Positions 1-8,225 of a stretch of 64,000 nucleotides of DNA are shown here, in pieces (the stretch's first letter is position 1; each line of letters begins with the position of its first letter). Source of the DNA: Oscillospiraceae bacterium (GTDB taxonomy: Bacteria; Bacillota; Clostridia; Oscillospirales; Oscillospiraceae); the NCBI GenBank assembly GCA_017535635.1, contig JAFXTU010000049.1, positions 1 to 64,000 of the forward strand. The letters run 5' to 3'. A program made the translations under genes and the position numbers. The notes below the pieces were generated by a model. The model was not told the origin of the DNA, did not search any database, and saw nothing but the letters and a program-made list of their open reading frames with translations.

Positions 1-106
1 CCTACTCACCTCCACGTGCTCTGTAGTGTGCCTGCTTCCTCAAGACGATTCTAACAGATTATTGCTTGCTGCGTTAGAGGCACCAAGTTTCATCCCTTTT
101 TGTGCC

Positions 107-121
107 TTCCGCGCAGCGGAA
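107..121 (+). promoter_or_regulatory. Hairpin overlapping the argF ribosome binding site
   Basis: TTCCGC (107-112) and GCGGAA (116-121) form a perfect 6-bp stem with a GCA loop. The right arm runs into the purine-rich ribosome binding site (118-125) of argF, so the hairpin could partly mask it. No clear sigma-70 promoter or ARG box was recognised in bases 1-106. Whether the hairpin regulates anything is unknown. Confidence 0.3.
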
Positions 122-137
122 AGGAATGGTCATAAGA

Positions 138-1124
138 ATGACAGATTTGAAAGGGCGGAGCTTTCTGAAGCTCCTGGACTATACGCCGGAGGAGATCACT
201 TACCTGCTGGACCTGGCCGCCGAGCTGAAGGCGAAGAAAAAGGCGGGGATCCCCCACCGGCTTCACGAGGGCAAGAGCGTGGCCCTCATCTTTGAAAAGA
301 CCTCCACCCGGACCCGCTGTGCCTTCGAGGTGGCGGCGGCCGACCTTGGGATGCACCCCGTGTATCTGGACCCCAAGAGCAGCCAGATGGGAAAAAAGGA
401 GTCCCTGGCGGACACGGCCCGGGTCCTGGGGCGGATGTTCGACGGCATCGAGTACCGGGGCTTCGGCCAGGAGATCGTGGAAACCCTGGCGAAGTACGCC
501 GGGGTGCCGGTGTGGAACGGGCTCACCAACGAATTCCACCCCACCCAGATCCTGGCGGACTTCCTCACCATCCGGGAGCATTTCGGCTCCCTCCGGGGCC
601 GGAAGCTGGTGTACCTGGGGGACGCCCGCTACAACATGGGGAATTCCCTCATGGTGGGGGCGGCGAAGCTGGGCCTGCGGTTCACCGCCTGTGCCCCGGA
701 AAACTATTTCCCCGCCCCGGAGCTCATGGAAGAGTGCCGGGCCATCGCAAAAGAGACGGGTGCGGAGCTGTGCTTCGACACGGACCCGAAGTCCGCCGTT
801 CGGGGGGCTGACGCCCTCTATACCGACGTGTGGGTCTCCATGGGCGAGCCGGAGGAGGTCTGGGCAGAGCGGATCCGGGACCTGGAGGCCTACCGGGTCA
901 CGGAGGAGCTGATGGACCTGGCGGGAGAACAGTGCGTCTTCCTCCACTGCCTCCCCTCCTTCCACGACCTGGAGACGGAGATCGGCCGGGACATCCACGC
1001 CAAGTTCGGCCTCACCTGCATGGAGGTCACGGACGGGGTCTTCGAGGGTCCCCGCTCCCTGGTCTTCGACGAGGCGGAGAACCGGATGCACACCATCAAG
1101 GCCGTCATGGCCGCAACGCTATAA
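138..1124 (+). CDS. argF: Ornithine carbamoyltransferase
   Basis: Cytosolic enzyme of arginine synthesis that transfers the carbamoyl group of carbamoyl phosphate to ornithine, giving citrulline. The 328-residue product has the usual family length. It shows the carbamoyl-phosphate motif STRTR at residues 56-60, the NEFHPTQ segment near residue 131, and the ornithine-binding/catalytic HCLP at 270-273 followed by SFHD. The start at 138 gives the typical N-terminus [10 protein letters not shown], with AAGGA 12 bases upstream. The in-frame ATG at 126 touches the ribosome binding site and is less likely. The next gene makes its substrate, so the pair forms an arginine/pyrimidine carbamoylation unit. 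No carA is visible. Confidence 0.96.
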   Translation: MTDLKGRSFLKLLDYTPEEITYLLDLAAELKAKKKAGIPHRLHEGKSVALIFEKTSTRTRCAFEVAAADLGMHPVYLDPKSSQMGKKESLADTARVLGRMFDGIEYRGFGQEIVETLAKYAGVPVWNGLTNEFHPTQILADFLTIREHFGSLRGRKLVYLGDARYNMGNSLMVGAAKLGLRFTACAPENYFPAPELMEECRAIAKETGAELCFDTDPKSAVRGADALYTDVWVSMGEPEEVWAERIRDLEAYRVTEELMDLAGEQCVFLHCLPSFHDLETEIGRDIHAKFGLTCMEVTDGVFEGPRSLVFDEAENRMHTIKAVMAATL

Positions 1125-1131
1125 TACAATC

Positions 1132-1170
1132 ATTCAACCGGAACCCGCTTCGCCGGGCTTCCGGTTGAAT
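1132..1170 (+). terminator. Intercistronic hairpin between argF and carB-dapF
   Basis: ATTCAACCGGAA (1132-1143) pairs perfectly with TTCCGGTTGAAT (1159-1170), and the inner CCCG/CGGG extends the stem. No strong T-run follows, so it may be a weak terminator, an RNA-processing site or a stabilising hairpin in a shared transcript. It lies between the argF stop and the ribosome binding site of the next gene at 1187-1191. Confidence 0.5.
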
Positions 1171-1197
1171 GGGATTTCCCATCACGGAGGAATACTT

Positions 1198-4100
1198 ATG
1201 CCCAAGGATGAAAGCATACGCAAGGTACTGGTCATCGGCTCCGGGCCCATTGTCATCGGTCAGGCCGCCGAATTCGACTACGCGGGCACCCAGGCCTGCC
1301 GGGTGCTGAAGCAGGAGGGGATCAACACCGTCCTGGTGAACTCCAACCCCGCCACCATCATGACCGACAAGGCCATGGCCGACGAGATCTATCTGGAGCC
1401 TCTGAACGAGGAGACCCTCCGGCGCATTCTGGAGAAGGAGCGGCCCGACGGGCTGCTCTCTGGCCTGGGAGGCCAGACGGGCCTCACGCTCGCCATGCAG
1501 CTCAAGCGGGACGGGATCCTGGACGCTCTGGGCGTCCGTCTCCTGGGCACCGGCATCGACGGCATCGACAAGGCCGAGGACCGGGAGCTCTTCCGGGACA
1601 CCATGCGCTCTATCGGCCAGCCGGTGGTCCCCTCGGATATCGCGGAGGACGTGGAAGGTGCCCTGCGGGTGGCCGGGGAGATCGGCTACCCGGTGATCGT
1701 CCGCCCCGCCTTCACCCTGGGGGGCACCGGCGGCGGCATCGCGGAGAGTGAGGAGGAGCTCCGGGTCATCGCCCGCACGGGGCTGGACCTCTCCCCCATC
1801 ACCCAGATTCTGGTGGAAAAGTGCATCTCCGGCTGGAAGGAGATCGAATTCGAGACCATGCGGGACGCGGCCGGAAACGCCGTCAGCGTGTGCAGCATGG
1901 AGAACGTGGACCCGGTGGGGGTCCACACCGGGGACAGCATCGTGGCCGCCCCGGCACTGACCCTGACGGAGCGGGAATTCAGCATGCTCCGCCAGGCGGC
2001 CCTGGACATCGTGGCGGCCATCGGCATCGTTGGGGGCTGCAACTGCCAGTTTGCTTTAAAGCCCGACGGCAGCGAGTACGCCGTCATCGAGGTGAACCCC
2101 CGGGTCTCCCGCTCCAGCGCCCTGGCTTCCAAAGCCACAGGCTACCCCATCGCCAAGATCACCACCTATATGGCCCTGGGCTACCTGCTGGAGGAGATCC
2201 AAAACCCGGAGACCGGCGCTTCCCTCAAGGGCTTCGAGCCGGACGTGCACTACATCGTGGTGAAGTTCCCCAAATGGCCCTTTGACAAGTTCGCCGGATC
2301 CAGCCGTCGGCTGGGGACCCAGATGAAGGCCACGGGGGAAGTGATGAGCATCGCCTCCACCTTCGAGGGGGCGTTAATGAAGGCCGTCCGGGGGGCGGAG
2401 ATCGGCTTGGACACCCTGAACGCCCCGCCCCTGGACGAGCGGAGCGTGGTGGAGCGGCTGGGAGACCAGGACGACCGGCGCATCTTCACCGTTTATGAAG
2501 CCCTGAAGGCCGGGGTCAGCATGGAGGAAATATACCGCATCACCATGATCGACCCTTACTTCCTGGAAAAGCTCCAAAACCTCCTGAATGTGGAAAAGGA
2601 GCTGAAGAGCGGCCTCACCCCGTCTAACTGCGAGAAGGCCCGGGCTTTAGGCTACCCGGACGGGGCCATCCGCAGGCTCAGCGGGGCGGAGACCCTGCCG
2701 GAAGGGCAGCTCACCTACCGCGTCGTGCGCACCTGCGAGGCCGTTTTCGGCTCGGACCGGCCCTATTTCTACTCCGAGCACGGGGGTGCTTGCGAGGGGC
2801 GGAGCTTCCCCCGGAGCTCCAAACCCGTGGTCATGGTCCTGGGCTCCGGCCCCATCCGCATCGGCCAGGGCATCGAATTCGACTACTCCTCCGTCCACTG
2901 CGTCTGGACCCTGCGGGAGCTGGGCTACGACGTGGTGATCGTGAACAATAACCCGGAGACCGTCTCCACCGACTACGACACCGCCGACCGGCTCTACTTC
3001 GAGCCCCTGACCCCGGAGGACGTGATGGGCATCATCGCCGTGGAAAAGCCCGTGGGGGTGGTGGTGGCCTTCGGCGGCCAGACGGCCATCAAGCTCACCG
3101 GCTTTCTGGACAAGGCGGGCATCCCCATCCTGGGCACCAGCGCCGAGGGCATCGACATCGCAGAGGACCGGGCAAGGTTCGACGCGCTTCTGGAGCAGTT
3201 CTCCATCCGCCGCCCCCGGGGCATGGGGGTGAACACGGTGGAGGAGGCCGTGGCGGCGGGCAAGGAGCTGGGCTACCCCGTGCTCCTGCGGCCCAGCTAC
3301 GTCATCGGCGGCCAGAACATGACCATCTCCCGCACCGAGGCGCACACCCGGCAGTACATGGAGACCATTCTGGCCGGGGGCGTGGAAAACCCGGTGCTGG
3401 TGGACAAGTACATGCCTGGCATCGAGCTGGAGGTGGACGTGATCTCCGACGGGACGGACGTGCTGATCCCAGGGGTCATGGAGCACATCGAGCGGGCGGG
3501 CATCCACTCCGGGGACTCCATCGCCGTCTATCCCCCCTACAACCTCTCCGACCGCTTCCTGGGCAAGATCTGCGACTGCTCGGAGAAGTTGGCCCTGGCC
3601 CTGGGGACCAAGGGGCTGGTGAACATCCAGTACCTCATCCACGAAAACGAGCTCTACGTCATTGAGGTGAATCCCCGGGCTTCCCGCACCGTGCCCTACA
3701 TCTCCAAGGTCACCGGCGTCCCCATGGTGGACCTGGCGGCGAGAGTCATGCTGGGGGCAAAGCTCAGTGACCTGGGCTGCGGCACGGGCCTCTACCGGAC
3801 GCCGCCCTACTGCGCGGTGAAGGTCCCGGTCTTCTCCTTTGAAAAGCTGAACGACGCCAATTCCATTCTCGGCCCGGAGATGAAATCCACCGGCGAAGTC
3901 CTGGGCATCGGCAAGACGAAAGCCGAGGCCCTGTACAAGGGCCTCACGGCGGCGGGCTTCAAGGTCCCCTCCGGAAGAGGAAAGACCGGAGTCCTTCTCA
4001 GCGTGGAGACCGCCGACTACCCGGAGATCATCTCCCTGGCCAAGCGCTTCTACGACCTGGGGCTCCGGCTCTACGCCACCGCCGGGACGGCGGAGGCCAT

Positions 4101-5223
4101 CTCTCAGATGGGCATTCCCGTGGAGAGCGTCCCCAACGCCAGTGAGAGCGGGGAGCTGGGGCAGCTCATGGAGAGCGGTACCCTCAGCTACATCGTATAC
4201 ACCGGGGCCGTCCTTGACGCCACCATGGGGGACTTCATCGCCCTCCACCGCCGGGCCATGCAGCTGGGCATCCCCTGTCTCACCAGCACCGACACCGCCG
4301 ACGCCCTGGCGGAGATCATCGAGAGCCGCTTCCGTCCGGACAACACGGAGCTGGTGGACATCAACGCCATGCGTCCCTGGAAGCAGCGGGTGAAGTTCGC
4401 CAAAATGCAGTCCTGCGGCAACGACGGCATCTTCATCGAGAACTTCGACGGGCGCATCACCTGCCCCGAGTCCCTGTGCATCGACCTCTGCGCCCCCCAC
4501 TACGGCATTGGGGGGGACAGCATCGTCCTCATTGAGCGCTCCTACGTGGCCGACGCGAAGATGCGCACCTTCAACCGGGACGGCAGCGAGGGGAAGATGG
4601 CGGGAAACAACATCCGCTGCGTGGGGAAATACCTCTACGACAAGGGCTATATCCGCAGCGAGACCCTGCGCATCGAGACCGAGAGCGGCGTCCACGCCCT
4701 GCGCCTCTTCCTCCGGGACGGGAAGGTGAATTCCGTCTCCGTGGATATGGGGAAGGCCTCCCTCCGGGCCGCCGACCTCCCCGCGGCGGTGCCTGTAGAG
4801 ACCATGGTGGACTATCCTCTTTCCGTAGACGGGACGGAATACCGGGTCACCGGCGTCAGCGTGGGGAACCCCCACTGCGTGGTCTTCTGCGAAGGGATCG
4901 ACGGGCTGGACCTCACGGAGCTGGGCCCGAAGTTCGAGTACGCCCCCGCCTTCCCGGAGCGGGTGAACACCGAGTTTGTGCGGGTGGTGACCCCCACCAC
5001 CCTCCGGATGCGGGTCTGGGAGCGGGGCAACGGGGAGACCTTAGCCTGCGGCACCGGGGCCTGCGCTGCGGTGGTTGCCGCCGTGGAGAACGGCTTCTGT
5101 CCCAAGGGGGCGGACGTGACGGTGAAGCTCCTGGGGGGCGACCTGACGGTAAATTACACCGACGAGAGGGTACTCCTCACCGGCAGCGCCGCGGAGGTCT
5201 TTGAAGGGGAGTTTGATTACTGA
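1198..5223 (+). CDS. carB: Carbamoyl-phosphate synthase large subunit fused to a DapF-like domain
   Basis: One uninterrupted frame of 1341 residues. Residues 1 to about 1060 are a complete CarB: two ATP-grasp halves (N-terminal GSGPIVIGQAAEFDYAG; second half GSGPIRIGQGIEFDYSS near residue 545) and a C-terminal MGS-like allosteric domain. CarB makes carbamoyl phosphate from bicarbonate, ATP and ammonia supplied by CarA. After INAMRPWKQRVKF (about 1058) the chain continues into a DapF-like epimerase domain of about 280 residues with KMQSCGND, GNPHC and ERGNGETLACGTGACA. The motif that normally reads CGNG and carries the first catalytic cysteine is AGNN here; the second cysteine (ACGTG) is kept. 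The start at 1198 has GGAGG 6 bases upstream. Epimerase activity is therefore doubtful; CarB activity looks intact. Confidence 0.93.
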   Translation: MPKDESIRKVLVIGSGPIVIGQAAEFDYAGTQACRVLKQEGINTVLVNSNPATIMTDKAMADEIYLEPLNEETLRRILEKERPDGLLSGLGGQTGLTLAMQLKRDGILDALGVRLLGTGIDGIDKAEDRELFRDTMRSIGQPVVPSDIAEDVEGALRVAGEIGYPVIVRPAFTLGGTGGGIAESEEELRVIARTGLDLSPITQILVEKCISGWKEIEFETMRDAAGNAVSVCSMENVDPVGVHTGDSIVAAPALTLTEREFSMLRQAALDIVAAIGIVGGCNCQFALKPDGSEYAVIEVNPRVSRSSALASKATGYPIAKITTYMALGYLLEEIQNPETGASLKGFEPDVHYIVVKFPKWPFDKFAGSSRRLGTQMKATGEVMSIASTFEGALMKAVRGAEIGLDTLNAPPLDERSVVERLGDQDDRRIFTVYEALKAGVSMEEIYRITMIDPYFLEKLQNLLNVEKELKSGLTPSNCEKARALGYPDGAIRRLSGAETLPEGQLTYRVVRTCEAVFGSDRPYFYSEHGGACEGRSFPRSSKPVVMVLGSGPIRIGQGIEFDYSSVHCVWTLRELGYDVVIVNNNPETVSTDYDTADRLYFEPLTPEDVMGIIAVEKPVGVVVAFGGQTAIKLTGFLDKAGIPILGTSAEGIDIAEDRARFDALLEQFSIRRPRGMGVNTVEEAVAAGKELGYPVLLRPSYVIGGQNMTISRTEAHTRQYMETILAGGVENPVLVDKYMPGIELEVDVISDGTDVLIPGVMEHIERAGIHSGDSIAVYPPYNLSDRFLGKICDCSEKLALALGTKGLVNIQYLIHENELYVIEVNPRASRTVPYISKVTGVPMVDLAARVMLGAKLSDLGCGTGLYRTPPYCAVKVPVFSFEKLNDANSILGPEMKSTGEVLGIGKTKAEALYKGLTAAGFKVPSGRGKTGVLLSVETADYPEIISLAKRFYDLGLRLYATAGTAEAISQMGIPVESVPNASESGELGQLMESGTLSYIVYTGAVLDATMGDFIALHRRAMQLGIPCLTSTDTADALAEIIESRFRPDNTELVDINAMRPWKQRVKFAKMQSCGNDGIFIENFDGRITCPESLCIDLCAPHYGIGGDSIVLIERSYVADAKMRTFNRDGSEGKMAGNNIRCVGKYLYDKGYIRSETLRIETESGVHALRLFLRDGKVNSVSVDMGKASLRAADLPAAVPVETMVDYPLSVDGTEYRVTGVSVGNPHCVVFCEGIDGLDLTELGPKFEYAPAFPERVNTEFVRVVTPTTLRMRVWERGNGETLACGTGACAAVVAAVENGFCPKGADVTVKLLGGDLTVNYTDERVLLTGSAAEVFEGEFDY

Positions 5224-5270
5224 GGGAGCGTCATATACCATCCCTTTTTCCGCCTTCTATTTGAATGCTG

Positions 5271-5768
5271 CTACCCAAGCGCAAGGTTCCGTATTTCAAG
5301 ACCATGATCTGCGGCATAGTCTACCGTATAGGCTGTGCCGCTGTTCTTTCTTCTTAAATAGGCAATGCAGACGGAGGACATATCTACTATGTATCGGTTG
5401 CGGCGATAGTAAATACCGGGCTTGTATCCGTCGGCTAGCACCACGCTCCCGGAAGCCTTCTCTATCAACTCATGGTATCGCTTAATTTCCTCATTTGTCC
5501 AATCTTTTTCATGCTCATAGGGCCTTTCGAAGGGCAGAATCAGGACCAGGCGGATCACGGGATAAGTCTCTTTCAGCTTCAGCACCGTTTCCGCCGCCAA
5601 AGTATCAAAACCTCGGGCTCCTCCGGTCACAAAGGATGTATACCCTTTTTCTATCAGCTTTTTGACCGTTTCTGACAATCTGCTTTCTAGCTTGTCTGCC
5701 GACTCTTTCATGTCTCTATGTCCCGAAAAACATACCGTCTTTTCTTTTTCCTCACCCGTCCAGCCCAT
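5271..5768 (-). CDS. SLOG-family protein (DUF1273, YpsA-like)
   Basis: A 165-residue Rossmann-like protein. CFSGHR near residue 13 and TGGARGFDTLAAE near residue 48 match the nucleotide-binding pattern of the SLOG superfamily, DUF1273/YpsA branch. Members are thought to sense or process nucleotide-derived ligands, and the biochemical role is not established. It is AT-richer than its neighbours. It starts at 5768 behind AGAGGA and is transcribed from a promoter that overlaps that of the divergent XRE regulator, which suggests joint control. It is not part of the argF/carB unit, being convergent with it. The family call is confident; the ligand is unknown. Confidence 0.85.
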   Translation of the reverse strand: MGWTGEEKEKTVCFSGHRDMKESADKLESRLSETVKKLIEKGYTSFVTGGARGFDTLAAETVLKLKETYPVIRLVLILPFERPYEHEKDWTNEEIKRYHELIEKASGSVVLADGYKPGIYYRRNRYIVDMSSVCIAYLRRKNSGTAYTVDYAADHGLEIRNLALG

Positions 5769-5783
5769 TCCGTCCTCTTTTCG

Positions 5784-5849
5784 TATAGCAATCTAATTGC
5801 CTTATTATATCATCACATTGCTATAAATGGCAATTATATGCTATAAATG
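5784..5849. promoter_or_regulatory. Divergent overlapping promoters with TGCTATA repeats
   Basis: Minus strand, towards the SLOG gene: TTGCCA (complement of 5828-5833), 18-base spacer, TATAAT (complement of 5804-5809). Plus strand, towards the XRE gene: TTGCTA (5818-5823), 18-base spacer, TATAAA (5842-5847). TGCTATAAATG occurs twice as a direct repeat exactly 20 bases apart (5819-5829 and 5839-5849), about two helical turns. TATAGCA at 5784-5790 is an inverted partial copy. These are good candidate operators for the adjacent XRE protein. Confidence 0.6.
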
Positions 5850-5882
5850 TTTTTCAAGAGGCGTGATACCCTATCCAGGGTG

Positions 5883-6116
5883 ATGATCGTGCAGACTAAA
5901 TATGAGCAGGAGTACATTCGGTTTGGATTAAAAGTGCAGTATTACCGCAAGCTGCGTGGGCTGACACAGGAGGCCTTTGCGGATAAAATCGGAAAATCCT
6001 GGTCCTATCTCGCCAAGATTGAAAGCCCTACCCGCGCTTTTGGTGTCTCTATGGAGACGCTGTTTACCATTGCCGACGCCTTGGATGTTCCTGTTTCCAG
6101 GCTCTTCGAGGAATGA
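5883..6116 (+). CDS. XRE-family helix-turn-helix regulator
   Basis: A 77-residue single-domain DNA-binding protein. The HTH_3 fold spans nearly the whole chain: RKLRGLTQEAFADKIG, then SWSYLAKIE as the recognition helix and METLFTIADALDVP as the closing helices. The start at 5883 is preferred over the upstream ATG at 5847, because 5847 lies inside the predicted -10 box. GTG at 5889, 8 bases from AGGG, is an alternative. It probably represses its own promoter and that of the divergent SLOG gene. There is no ligand or peptidase domain, so it would be a constitutive binder or depend on a partner. Confidence 0.85.
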   Translation: MIVQTKYEQEYIRFGLKVQYYRKLRGLTQEAFADKIGKSWSYLAKIESPTRAFGVSMETLFTIADALDVPVSRLFEE

Positions 6117-6137
6117 ATTCACTCTTCACCATGATTC

Positions 6138-6171
6138 GCTCCGGAAACAGCGGAACCGCTTCTTCCGGAGC
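6138..6171 (+). terminator. Hairpin downstream of the XRE gene
   Basis: GCTCCGGAA (6138-6146) pairs with TTCCGGAGC (6163-6171), and an inner AGCGG/CCGCT stem closes on AA. It starts 21 bases after the XRE stop. No T-run follows, so it is either a weak terminator or a stabilising 3-prime hairpin. Confidence 0.45.
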
Positions 6172-6319
6172 AGATCGGCGGCATTACTGCATTTCCTCAA
6201 TGACACGGCAAAACAGCAACGCAAAAACCGAAATATTATCCCATCTATTTCAAAATCTGCTGCCACGGCGCAGTTTCATGCGTATCAAGCAGTGAAAACA
6301 TGACTCGGAGGCGATCCTC

Positions 6320-6505
6320 ATGGATAAGAAAAAAGAAAACGCCCAGCTCAACGACGAAGAGCTGGACAAGGTCACCGGCGGCTTCGGCGGCCACGACGAC
6401 TACGACGCCTGTGAATGGAACCCCAACAGCACGACGCATAGCTGGGTGCTCGACAAAAGCCGCGGGCGTCTGGTCTGCGAGTACTGCGGGATACGAATGG
6501 GCTGA
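6320..6505 (+). CDS. Small peptide with a double-glycine leader (RiPP/bacteriocin-like precursor)
   Basis: A 61-residue peptide behind a strong GGAGG (6307-6311, 8 bases from ATG). The N-terminus MDKKKENAQLNDEELDKV followed by TGG is a textbook double-glycine leader (L..EEL..V.GG), which a C39 peptidase/ABC exporter would cleave after Gly21. The predicted 40-residue core is acidic and aromatic, with Cys31 and a C-terminal CEYC (Cys53, Cys56), suitable for a disulfide, thioether or metal site. No modifying enzyme, peptidase-ABC or immunity gene lies nearby, so processing would be in trans. It is followed by a strong terminator, so it forms its own unit. Function unknown. Confidence 0.7.
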   Translation: MDKKKENAQLNDEELDKVTGGFGGHDDYDACEWNPNSTTHSWVLDKSRGRLVCEYCGIRMG

Positions 6506-6524
6506 TCAGGGGGCTTTATGCCTT

Positions 6525-6568
6525 CGCGCCGGGAAAAGCGGAATGCTTTTCCCGGCGCGAGTCTTTTT
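6525..6568 (+). terminator. Rho-independent terminator after the leader peptide gene
   Basis: A perfect 15-bp stem, CGCGCCGGGAAAAGC (6525-6539) with GCTTTTCCCGGCGCG (6545-6559), five-base loop GGAAT, then TCTTTTT. It also lies 3-prime of the convergent pyrR gene. Confidence 0.88.
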
Positions 6569-6579
6569 GTTTCCAGAAT

Positions 6580-7128
6580 TCAGTCGTCCTTACGTTCCAG
6601 AAGCGCGACCTCCTGCGCCCCGTCGTATTCCTCCACCCGGACCTCGATGAGCTCCCGGCGGGAGGTGGGGACATTCTTCCCGATGTAGTCCGCCCGGATG
6701 GGCAGCTCCCGGTGGCCCCGGTCGATGAGGACCGCCAGCTGGATCGCCGCGGGCCGTCCCCGGCGGATCACCGCCTCGATGGCGGCCCGGGCGGTGCGCC
6801 CGGTGTAGAGCACGTCGTCCACCAGCACCACGGTCTTTCCCCGGACGTCGAAGCCCAGGTCGGAAGAGTGGACGTCCGGCTGCTCCCCCAGCTCGCTGAG
6901 ATCGTCCCGGTAGAGGCTGATGTCCAGCGCCCCCAGGAGGGGGGCCAGGCCGGTGATCTTCTCCACGTTGCGGGCGATCTTCCGAGCCAGGACCGCGCCC
7001 CGCCGGAGGACCCCCACCACGCAGAGCCCCTCGCAGGGGGCGTTCCGCTCCACGATCTCATGGGAGATGCGCGTGAGGCTCCGCTCCACGGCGCTCCCGT
7101 CCAGAAGGATGGCTTTCTGAACGTACAT
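6580..7128 (-). CDS. pyrR: PyrR: pyrimidine operon regulator / uracil phosphoribosyltransferase
   Basis: A 182-residue type I phosphoribosyltransferase-fold protein. The PRPP-binding motif VVLVDDVLYTGRTARA lies near residue 100, and the N-terminal GVLRRGAVLARKIA is typical of PyrR. In the family it binds UMP and pyr leader RNA to promote attenuation, and it also makes UMP from uracil and PRPP. No pyr structural gene follows it here. The downstream neighbour is convergent, and the upstream MBL gene, only 7 bases away on the same strand, may be co-transcribed. The nearest pathway link in the window is carB. Confidence 0.92.
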   Translation of the reverse strand: MYVQKAILLDGSAVERSLTRISHEIVERNAPCEGLCVVGVLRRGAVLARKIARNVEKITGLAPLLGALDISLYRDDLSELGEQPDVHSSDLGFDVRGKTVVLVDDVLYTGRTARAAIEAVIRRGRPAAIQLAVLIDRGHRELPIRADYIGKNVPTSRRELIEVRVEEYDGAQEVALLERKDD

Positions 7129-7135
7129 GGGGGTC

Positions 7136-8089
7136 TTACCGGTGGATGGAGGTGTTGATGCCGGTCATATCCGGGCCGTCATTCAGGTTGTTCCAGTTCC
7201 ACTCGCGGCCGCCCAGGAAGACGGAGGAGTTCATGTCGTTGGAGAGATAGATCAGAATGGCCTCGGGGAAGCGCATGCACATGTCGTAGAAGAACTCCTT
7301 CATGGCCATCTCGTTCACTTCGCCGTCCTTGGTGATGCCGTACTTCGCCTTGACCTTATCCAGCTCCTCGTCGGTGGCCACCAGGTAGTCCCGGGTGAAC
7401 TTATAGCTGCGCTCATCAAAGGGCTCGCCGTGCTTCATGTGGCCGGGAATGACCACTTCGGCCCCCAGGGCCTCCATCTTGTCCAGAGCGTCGATCCACT
7501 TCTTGCGGCCGTTGGCGCTCACCTCGCAGGTGAAGGGATGGGCATTGGAGAACAGCACGTCGGAGCCGATGACGGTGGAAATGGAGGGGACCCAGACTAC
7601 CGTGTTGTACTGCAGGTCGCCCCAGACCTGGGGGAAGACGATGATTTCCTCGCCCTCCAGCATGATCTTGTTGTCCGCGGGCAGGGGGGTGAGCTTGGGA
7701 TAACGGTCCTTCCGGCAGAGGTTCACCTTGCCGATGATGCTCTCCCAGTGCTCCACCTTGTCGCCGAACTGCGCGTCGATGGTTTCGATGTCCTCGGGCA
7801 TGGCGTAGCAGACGGTGTCGGGGAAGGCTTCCTTCACATGGCCGATGCCCCAGTAGTGGTCGGGATGGGCGTGGGTGGCAAAGACGGCCTTCAGGTTCAG
7901 GTTCCGCTCGCAGATCTCGGCGATGACCCGGTAGATGTTGGAACGGGTCCACTGGCAGTCGATCAGGACGGCGTCCTTCTCGCCGAAAATCAGGGTGCTG
8001 ACCACGTTGAAGCCGGCCTCGTCGGAGATCATGGCCAGGGTCTGCAGTTTGCCGGGGCCGTGGGTATTCAGACGGACTTCCATACTCAT
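7136..8089 (-). CDS. MBL-fold metallo-hydrolase
   Basis: A 317-residue metallo-beta-lactamase-fold protein. The metal motif THAHPDHYWG gives H-x-H-x-D-H, and GSDVLFSN and PGHMKHG supply the expected later ligands. The C-terminal third, with an acidic helical segment and an Asn-rich tail, is longer than in minimal MBL proteins. The start at 8089 (MSMEVRL) has AAGGAG 10 bases upstream, and codons further upstream belong to the promoter region. The substrate is not predictable. The gene ends 7 bases before pyrR and is divergent from the E2-like gene, with which it shares a promoter region. Confidence 0.85.
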   Translation of the reverse strand: MSMEVRLNTHGPGKLQTLAMISDEAGFNVVSTLIFGEKDAVLIDCQWTRSNIYRVIAEICERNLNLKAVFATHAHPDHYWGIGHVKEAFPDTVCYAMPEDIETIDAQFGDKVEHWESIIGKVNLCRKDRYPKLTPLPADNKIMLEGEEIIVFPQVWGDLQYNTVVWVPSISTVIGSDVLFSNAHPFTCEVSANGRKKWIDALDKMEALGAEVVIPGHMKHGEPFDERSYKFTRDYLVATDEELDKVKAKYGITKDGEVNEMAMKEFFYDMCMRFPEAILIYLSNDMNSSVFLGGREWNWNNLNDGPDMTGINTSIHR

Positions 8090-8139
8090 AGTTCTTATTC
8101 TCCTTTTTGATATGAATGGCTGTGGTTTTCCTTTCCTGT

Positions 8140-8184
8140 AGTTTAGCATAGGAGATTGCAAATCCGCAAGTCTTAATATATAAT
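8140..8184. promoter_or_regulatory. Divergent promoters for the MBL and E2-like genes
   Basis: Plus strand: TTGCAA (8156-8161), 17-base spacer, TATAAT (8179-8184). Minus strand: TTGCGG (complement of 8164-8169), 18-base spacer, TAAACT (complement of 8140-8145). The -35 regions interleave, so the two genes may respond to the same regulator. Confidence 0.6.
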
Positions 8185-8225
8185 AATTGGCAAACCGGCA
8201 GGAAAAGAAGAAAGAAGGATCGGCC

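Noticed and set aside
1..100. Possible end of an upstream gene or a tRNA at the left edge
   Set aside because: No frame with support and no cloverleaf was found in the first 100 bases.
2647..4875. Long minus-strand open frame opposite carB-dapF (about 740 codons)
   Set aside because: Mirror frame of a GC-rich gene, with low-complexity translation.
6113..6295. 60-codon open frame between the XRE gene and the leader-peptide gene
   Set aside because: It begins inside the XRE 3-prime end, crosses a hairpin, and has no ribosome binding site or recognisable composition.
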